Source: Zhouia amylolytica (GTDB taxonomy: Bacteria; Bacteroidota; Bacteroidia; Flavobacteriales; Flavobacteriaceae). Taken from it: a stretch of DNA of 64,000 nucleotides. Positions 59,361-64,000 of this stretch are shown piece by piece (the stretch's first letter is position 1; each line of letters starts with the position of its first letter). The position numbers and the translations under genes are program-made. The stretch spans positions 337,924 through 401,923 of the forward strand of contig NZ_FPAG01000001.1 in NCBI RefSeq assembly GCF_900116365.1, read 5' to 3'. Under the pieces are notes generated by a model. The model did not search any database. It had not been told where the DNA came from and saw only the letters and a program-made list of their open reading frames with translations.

Positions 59361-60348
59361 ATTCATTTTTCCTTAATAACACATAGACAGGAAAATGATC
59401 ACTATAACCTCCAAGATATTTTCTTCCGGCAAATGTTCTAAACGGATTACCTTTAAACCGACCATTCCACGCCCTCAAAAATCTTTTATCAAATACATCC
59501 GCATGGGCAAATGAATGAGTTCCTGGAGTATCTTCAAAAAAATTATTGGTAAATATAATCTGATCAAACAAATTCCATCTTGAGCGATAACTCAAGCTCC
59601 CTTTATTAAATGGATCCATTAGTTTGGACATCGGATTATACAAATCGGGGAGCATTAAATGATCTTTTATACTCGTAGACATCGGATCATCATTAAAATC
59701 TCCCATTATAATAACGTTAGGGTCAGCTTCTTCTTCTTTAATACCATCCATTACGCTATGAATTGTTTTAGCGGCCTCAATGCGCTTGTAATCAGTTTGA
59801 GCAGCCCCATCTCTCCTGGAAGGCCAATGATTTACCAATACATGTACTTCCTGATGGTTTAAAACTCCTTTTACATACAATATATCTCTCGTATAATCGC
59901 GGGCACCATCTACATTATCAATCAATAAAGGAATGGCTTCAGAGTTAATTACTTCAAAATCCCTCTTACGGTACAAAAGAGCAGTGTCAATTCCTCTTTC
60001 ATCGGGAGAATTGAAATGTACATAACCCATATCATATCCGTTCAAATTTTCAGAATCTATCAGATCTTGCAGCACATATTGATTTTCAACCTCTGCAAGC
60101 CCCACTATTGAAGGAGCTGTTTTTGCAGCCTGATAACCAATTTCCGATATAGCCTTTCCTAATTTGTAAATTTTATTTTGATAACGCTTGTCATCCCAAC
60201 GTTTTTCCCCTCCCGGGGTAAAATCATCATCGAGCGTATTTGGATTATTTCTGGTGTCAAATAAATTTTCAAGATTGTAAAATGCAACTGTATATAAATT
60301 ACTAGCAGATTTTTCAGAAAATGGCGGTGTATGTTTAATATCTTTCAT
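59359..60348 (-). CDS. endonuclease/exonuclease/phosphatase (EEP) family protein
   Basis: 329 residues. EEP motifs are VAFYNLENLFDTRNNP, SIVGLAEVENQYVL with the metal-binding Glu, VLVNHWPSRR with the His, VIIMGDFNDDPMS with the Asp-x-Asn pair, and GGYSDHFPVYV with the terminal Asp-His. The set is complete, so it should be an active Mg2+-dependent hydrolase of DNA, RNA or phosphoester lipids; the substrate cannot be read. It has no signal peptide. It is divergent from hflX across 50 bases. Confidence 0.9.
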   Translation of the reverse strand: MKDIKHTPPFSEKSASNLYTVAFYNLENLFDTRNNPNTLDDDFTPGGEKRWDDKRYQNKIYKLGKAISEIGYQAAKTAPSIVGLAEVENQYVLQDLIDSENLNGYDMGYVHFNSPDERGIDTALLYRKRDFEVINSEAIPLLIDNVDGARDYTRDILYVKGVLNHQEVHVLVNHWPSRRDGAAQTDYKRIEAAKTIHSVMDGIKEEEADPNVIIMGDFNDDPMSTSIKDHLMLPDLYNPMSKLMDPFNKGSLSYRSRWNLFDQIIFTNNFFEDTPGTHSFAHADVFDKRFLRAWNGRFKGNPFRTFAGRKYLGGYSDHFPVYVLLRKNE

Positions 60349-60374
60349 TATTTAAAAATAGTAAATCAAATACT

Positions 60375-60382
60375 TACCTTTG
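60375..60382 (+). promoter_or_regulatory. putative -7 box (TACCTTTG) of hflX
   Basis: TACCTTTG matches TAnnTTTG and lies 17 bases before the hflX ATG. It gives a leader of about 10 bases. No TTG at -33 is apparent. Confidence 0.45.
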
Positions 60383-60398
60383 TACTTTAATCAAATAT

Positions 60399-61619
60399 AT
60401 GCTTGAAAAGAAAACATTAGACTATGAAAAGGTTGTTCTTATCGGTGTTGTAAACCAAGAACAAGATGAGGAAAAATGTAAAGAATATTTAGACGAACTG
60501 GAATTTCTGGCCTATACAGCTGGCGGTGAGGTTATTGAGCGGTTTTGGCAGAAAATAGACACGCCAAATCCCAAAACATTTATCGGAACCGGAAAAATGG
60601 AAGATGTTCGTGCTTTTGTAAAAACTCACGACATTGGAACCGTTATTTTTGATGATGAATTAAGTCCGGCGCAACAAAAGAATATTGAAAAAATTCTTCG
60701 CTGTAAAATCCTGGATCGTACCAGTTTAATTCTCGATATTTTCGCGCAGCGTGCTCAAACCAGTTACGCACGAACACAGGTTGAATTAGCTCAATACCAA
60801 TATTTGTTACCTCGATTAGCCGGGTTATGGACTCACCTTGAAAGACAGCGAGGGGGTATCGGAATGAGAGGTCCGGGGGAAACAGAAATTGAAACTGACC
60901 GTCGTATTGTACGTGACCGAATCGCTTTATTAAAAAAGAAGCTGGAGAAAATAGATAAGCAAATGGCTACTCAAAGAGGGAACAGAGGTTCTTTAGTTCG
61001 AGTGGCCCTTGTAGGTTATACGAATGTCGGGAAGTCTACTTTAATGAACGTACTTAGTAAAAGTGAAGTTTTTGCCGAAAATAAATTGTTTGCCACCCTG
61101 GATACAACCGTTAGAAAAGTTGTTATTGGCAACCTTCCTTTTTTATTAAGCGACACGGTAGGTTTTATAAGAAAATTACCTACACAGTTGGTAGAAAGCT
61201 TTAAAAGTACCCTGGACGAAGTTAGGGAAGCTGATTTATTGCTACATGTGGTAGACATCTCTCATCCTAATTTTGAAGAGCATGTAGCCTCTGTAAATAA
61301 AGTCTTAGATGAGATAGAAAGTGCAGACAAACCAACCATCATGGTGTTTAACAAGATTGATGCTTACGAACATGAAAGCATTGATGAAGATGATTTGGTG
61401 ACCGAAAAAACAGCAAAGCACTTTACGCTTAAAGAATGGAAGAACACCTGGATGGGGAAAATAGGCGATTACGCCCTCTTTATCTCTGCCCTGAACAAAG
61501 AGAATATGGAAGAGTTTAGAAAAAGGGTTTATCAGGAAGTTCGAAAAATACATATTACCCGCTTCCCGTATAATCATTTTTTATATCCCGAATACGACGA
61601 AATGGAAAAAGACTTATAA
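60399..61619 (+). CDS. hflX: ribosome-associated GTPase HflX
   Basis: 406 residues. HflX is a GTPase that binds the large ribosomal subunit and splits stalled ribosomes under stress. The N-terminal HflX domain includes TFIGTGKMEDV, LSPAQQKNIEKIL, and the signature GGIGMRGPGETEIETDRR (residues 152-169). The G domain has G1 GYTNVGKST (206-214), G3 LSDTVGFIRKLP and G4 MVFNKIDAYE. A strong terminator follows directly. It stands alone between two divergent or convergent genes. Confidence 0.96.
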   Translation: MLEKKTLDYEKVVLIGVVNQEQDEEKCKEYLDELEFLAYTAGGEVIERFWQKIDTPNPKTFIGTGKMEDVRAFVKTHDIGTVIFDDELSPAQQKNIEKILRCKILDRTSLILDIFAQRAQTSYARTQVELAQYQYLLPRLAGLWTHLERQRGGIGMRGPGETEIETDRRIVRDRIALLKKKLEKIDKQMATQRGNRGSLVRVALVGYTNVGKSTLMNVLSKSEVFAENKLFATLDTTVRKVVIGNLPFLLSDTVGFIRKLPTQLVESFKSTLDEVREADLLLHVVDISHPNFEEHVASVNKVLDEIESADKPTIMVFNKIDAYEHESIDEDDLVTEKTAKHFTLKEWKNTWMGKIGDYALFISALNKENMEEFRKRVYQEVRKIHITRFPYNHFLYPEYDEMEKDL

Positions 61620-61620
61620 T

Positions 61621-61648
61621 AAAAAAGCGCCTTGTCAGGCGCTTTTTT
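61621..61648. terminator. bidirectional terminator between hflX and the DUF3078 gene
   Basis: AAAAAAGCGCCT (61621-61632) pairs perfectly with AGGCGCTTTTTT (61637-61648) around a four-base loop, with A/T tracts on both sides. It lies between two convergent genes. Confidence 0.9.
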
Positions 61649-61668
61649 ATACTATTATATTTTCTTTA

Positions 61669-62583
61669 TTAAAAACCTAAATTCACTCCTAAACCAAAAA
61701 CTTCTCTCAGCTGTAATGCACTTACAGCATTGTCATCATAAACTGTTTGCACTGTAAGGTTGGTTGAAAGGTATTTATTGATCTTCATTACAATATTCAT
61801 GGTATAGTCCAAATCGACATTTTGCGGATCTTCAAGGTAATTTGAATACAAACTCAAAATATTCTCCATACTCACATTTTCCATGATATTAAACTTGTAA
61901 TAACCAGAGGCATAAAAACCTAATTCATAACGAAATGTATCACCAGGATCAATTCCATAGGCTTGTAATGCATTTACATTATCAATCCCACTGTGCTGCA
62001 CAAAGCTTCCTAAATCAGAATCGTATATATACAAATCATCTTTAATAAAAGTCATTTTTGAGGTAGCCGGTGATAAATTAAACTTAAGATTATCACTTTT
62101 CTTCCACTCCATACCTGGTCCAAAGGTTAAGTATGCCGGATTGAACAAGCCAGAAGTAGGAAAATCAGAATCCTCATCATTATCATAATCATACCCGTCT
62201 GTAAACTGAGTTTTAAAGTTGAGAAAGAATGAATAATTCCAATTATCGAAGGCTTTTCTACCTACCAATGAATTCAATTCAAAACGATCATCCGTTTTGC
62301 GCGTACCCAGATCTTTGGTATTCGTGAGACCATACGAGGCTATTACCTTGTTGTCCCAAGACCAATCTCCTTTTAAATAATTAAAATCATAATTAACTCC
62401 AACAGTTCCAGAAACATTGTTTTGCCCTCCTGCTACCCAGTTCTTAAATGCCGACTGATTGAGTAAAAAAGTAAAGGTTCCTTTCTTTGTCCAACCTTCT
62501 TTTTGTTTTTCTTCAGCAGCTTCTTGCGCATAACTAAAAGAAACTCCTGTTAAAATGAATAAGGTGAATAAAACTTTCTTCAT
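61669..62583 (-). CDS. DUF3078 domain outer-membrane protein
   Basis: 304 residues with a signal peptide (hydrophobic residues 5-15, ending SYAQ). The DUF3078 opening is GWTKKGTFTFLLNQSAFKNW followed by VAGGQNNVSGTVGVNYDFNY, then WSWDNKVIASYGLTNTKDLG and TRKTDDRFELNSLVGRKAFD. Later strands (YLTFGPGMEWKKSDNLKFNL, TFRYELGFYASGYYKFNIME) and a terminal EVFGLGVNLGF are typical of the barrel. The function is unknown, although the family is very common in this phylum. It is separated from DUF2480 by 62 bases and may be in the same unit. Confidence 0.92.
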   Translation of the reverse strand: MKKVLFTLFILTGVSFSYAQEAAEEKQKEGWTKKGTFTFLLNQSAFKNWVAGGQNNVSGTVGVNYDFNYLKGDWSWDNKVIASYGLTNTKDLGTRKTDDRFELNSLVGRKAFDNWNYSFFLNFKTQFTDGYDYDNDEDSDFPTSGLFNPAYLTFGPGMEWKKSDNLKFNLSPATSKMTFIKDDLYIYDSDLGSFVQHSGIDNVNALQAYGIDPGDTFRYELGFYASGYYKFNIMENVSMENILSLYSNYLEDPQNVDLDYTMNIVMKINKYLSTNLTVQTVYDDNAVSALQLREVFGLGVNLGF

Positions 62584-62645
62584 AATAGATTCTTTGATGT
62601 TTGATAGTATATAAGGTTACTTTTGTTTAAGCCAGTAACTAGATC

Positions 62646-63155
62646 TTACTTTTTTCTTTTATAAAGCGGCACGGAGGAACAAGCTTCGCCATACATCATA
62701 CTCTTCACAATTGGCTGGAGCTTTTGAATAAGGAAAAGATACGCATTTTTTGGAACTGGTTTATCAGAACACCCTTTAATAATAACCGGAAGATCCCGAT
62801 ATGCTGAAACATCTAAAGCTGCAATCTGTTCCTGATATAAGACAGACTCCAGCATTTCCAAGTCCCCAACGACTACCTTTCTGGCATATGAGGACAAATA
62901 GGTTGTTAGTAACATATAGGCCCATGCAGGAATTATAGCGTCGGTTGAGCAATATAATGCTACATATTTATTGGCATATTGCTCCCATTCGTGCTCCTGG
63001 GCCTTGGTACGAAAATCTTTTTCACGAAGTAAGAAGCCTTGTTCTAACCAATCAGAAACATCAATTTGAATTCGCGCTCCTTCCGGATAAAAGTCTTCAA
63101 GATTAATGGTAACCAGTTTACTTTGGGCTACCCTATTTACAATTTCATCAGCCAT
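62646..63155 (-). CDS. DUF2480 family protein
   Basis: 169 residues, cytoplasmic. It begins MADEIVNRVAQSKLVTINLE and continues DFYPEGARIQIDVSDWLEQG FLLREKDFR, the standard opening of the family. The C-terminal part carries DLPVIIKGCSDKPVPKNAYL and SVPLYKRKK. No catalytic motif is recognised. It lies 25 bases after the DUF59-type SUF gene, and this order (sufE, DUF59, DUF2480) recurs in Flavobacteria as I recall, hinting at a link with iron-sulfur assembly. No function is proven. Confidence 0.92.
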   Translation of the reverse strand: MADEIVNRVAQSKLVTINLEDFYPEGARIQIDVSDWLEQGFLLREKDFRTKAQEHEWEQYANKYVALYCSTDAIIPAWAYMLLTTYLSSYARKVVVGDLEMLESVLYQEQIAALDVSAYRDLPVIIKGCSDKPVPKNAYLFLIQKLQPIVKSMMYGEACSSVPLYKRKK

Positions 63156-63180
63156 TTAAACAATTTTTGATAAGCCGACC

Positions 63181-63510
63181 TTATAAAAGACCGAGCTCCA
63201 GTTTGGCTTCTTCACTCATTAAATCCTGACTCCATGGTGGATCGAAGGTAATCTCAACCACACAGTCTTTCACCATATCAACTGTTTTAACTTTCTCTTC
63301 CACCTCAACAGGTAAAGTCTCTGCAACCGGGCAGTTAGGCGTCGTTAACGTCATTAATATTTTTACTTCACTATCCTCATTGACAAAAACATCATATATC
63401 AATCCAAGTTCATATATATCTACTGGAATTTCCGGATCATAGATGGTTTTTAAAACCGTTACTATTTTTTCTCCTAACTGTGCTGTATCTATAGTTTGTT
63501 GATCGCTCAT
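63181..63510 (-). CDS. SUF-associated DUF59 (MIP18/SufT-like) protein
   Basis: 109 residues. The MIP18/DUF59 fold shows TVLKTIYDPEIPVDIYELGL followed by IYDVFVNEDSEVKI, and the conserved Cys60 in TLTTPNCPVAETLP. Proteins of this type help mature iron-sulfur proteins, and in Bacteroidota the gene accompanies sufE. It starts 18 bases after sufE and precedes the DUF2480 gene, all on the minus strand behind one promoter at the right edge. Confidence 0.93.
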   Translation of the reverse strand: MSDQQTIDTAQLGEKIVTVLKTIYDPEIPVDIYELGLIYDVFVNEDSEVKILMTLTTPNCPVAETLPVEVEEKVKTVDMVKDCVVEITFDPPWSQDLMSEEAKLELGLL

Positions 63511-63528
63511 CGTTTAATTTTTATAATT

Positions 63529-63951
63529 TTAATTCAGTTGAGTTTGATAGGCCACTGCATACAATTTAAGCTGCTTGATCATGCTCACCAAGCCATTAGC
63601 CCGCGTAGGTGATAAATGTTCCTTCAACCCAATTTCATCAATAAAGTCTGTTTCTGCATTTATAATATCTTGTGGCTTTTGATTTGAAAAGGCACGTACC
63701 AAAATGGCAATAATCCCTTTGGTGATAATAGCATCACTATCGGCAGTAAACACTAATTTATCATCTTCAAGCTCTGCATGTACCCATACCTTACTCTGAC
63801 AACCTTTAATCAGGTTTTCATCTATTTTGTATTGGTCATCTATAATAGGTAACGATTTTCCAAGCTCAATCATATACTCATAACGCTGCATCCAATCATC
63901 GAACATCGAAAACTCATCCACTATATTGTCCTGTATCTCCTGAATAGTCAT
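63529..63951 (-). CDS. sufE: SufE family sulfur acceptor
   Basis: 140 residues. SufE accepts persulfide sulfur from the cysteine desulfurase SufS on its active Cys, here Cys51 in LIKGCQSKVWV. It starts MTIQEIQDNIVDEFSMFDDW and continues YEYMIELGKSLP, and ends with HLSPTRANGLVSMIKQLKLY, all typical of the family. It is the first gene of a minus-strand unit with the DUF59 and DUF2480 genes. SufS, SufBCD and other partners are not in this window. The promoter directly upstream is one of the best in the region. Confidence 0.95.
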   Translation of the reverse strand: MTIQEIQDNIVDEFSMFDDWMQRYEYMIELGKSLPIIDDQYKIDENLIKGCQSKVWVHAELEDDKLVFTADSDAIITKGIIAILVRAFSNQKPQDIINAETDFIDEIGLKEHLSPTRANGLVSMIKQLKLYAVAYQTQLN

Positions 63952-63968
63952 TTCTATTTATTTTGAAA

Positions 63969-63999
63969 CAAAAATACAATAAGAATTACTGCTTTTCAA
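63969..63999 (-). promoter_or_regulatory. promoter of the sufE unit (TTG-N20-TATTTTTG)
   Basis: On the reverse strand TTG (63999-63997), a 20-base spacer and TATTTTTG (63976-63969) match the Bacteroidota consensus fully. The sufE start lies 18 bases downstream. Confidence 0.7.
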
Positions 64000-64000
64000 C

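Overview
The window is AT-rich chromosomal DNA of a marine-type Flavobacteriaceae (Bacteroidota). The evidence is the gene families (DUF3078, DUF2480, DUF4421, DUF4136, many short outer-membrane beta-barrels), -7 promoter boxes of the TAnnTTTG type, a split hem gene cluster, HemJ as the protoporphyrinogen oxidase, and a block of S1 sulfatases with GH29 fucosidases. The species cannot be named from the sequence. No rRNA, tRNA, CRISPR array, transposase or integrase was seen.

Region 1 (1-21.8 kb) is the haem region. On the minus strand are a cut NtrY-like histidine kinase, hemJ, a large Asp-box (BNR/VPS10-like) protein, a possible 46-residue membrane protein, a MATE transporter coupled to hemH, and an AraC regulator with a ThuA-like gene. 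Divergent from araC runs a plus-strand run: hemA, hemC, a TrkH/TrkA potassium-uptake pair, hemD, hemE, three uncharacterised genes, hemF, a DUF4421 protein and hemB. Every step from glutamyl-tRNA to protohaem is encoded here except glutamate-1-semialdehyde aminotransferase (hemL) and gltX. A 26-bp direct repeat brackets the araC-hemA intergenic region and is a candidate operator.

Region 2 (21.8-31.9 kb) holds ordinary genes: a Crp/Fnr regulator, a UlaG-like metallo-hydrolase, a DinB protein, a CNNM/CBS protein, a DNA alkyltransferase, a serine hydrolase, a DEDD exonuclease, envelope proteins and a HAD lipoprotein. It also has the remnant of a beta-barrel gene and a TetR regulator with a palindrome before its start.

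Region 3 (32-53.4 kb) is an accessory carbohydrate/sulfate locus. A six-gene minus-strand set contains an SSS sodium symporter, a sulfatase, a Gfo/Idh/MocA oxidoreductase, two GH29 alpha-L-fucosidases and an L-fuconate dehydratase. Together these would desulfate, release, import and catabolise L-fucose. Four more sulfatases follow: two CAPSR lipoproteins on the minus strand, and two CTAGR-type secreted enzymes on the plus strand. The last of these leads a run with a beta-barrel protein, a YtcJ-like amidohydrolase lipoprotein and an AsmA/DUF748-like protein. No SusC/SusD pair, sulfatase-maturation enzyme or dedicated local regulator was found in the window.

Region 4 (53.4-64 kb) carries a Fur-family regulator, several envelope proteins, a Bacteroidota protein of unknown function next to an AT-rich repeat tract, a cold-shock protein, an EEP nuclease, hflX, and the minus-strand sufE / DUF59 / DUF2480 / DUF3078 set behind a good TTG-N20-TATTTTTG promoter at the right edge. 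Several strong terminators separate the units.
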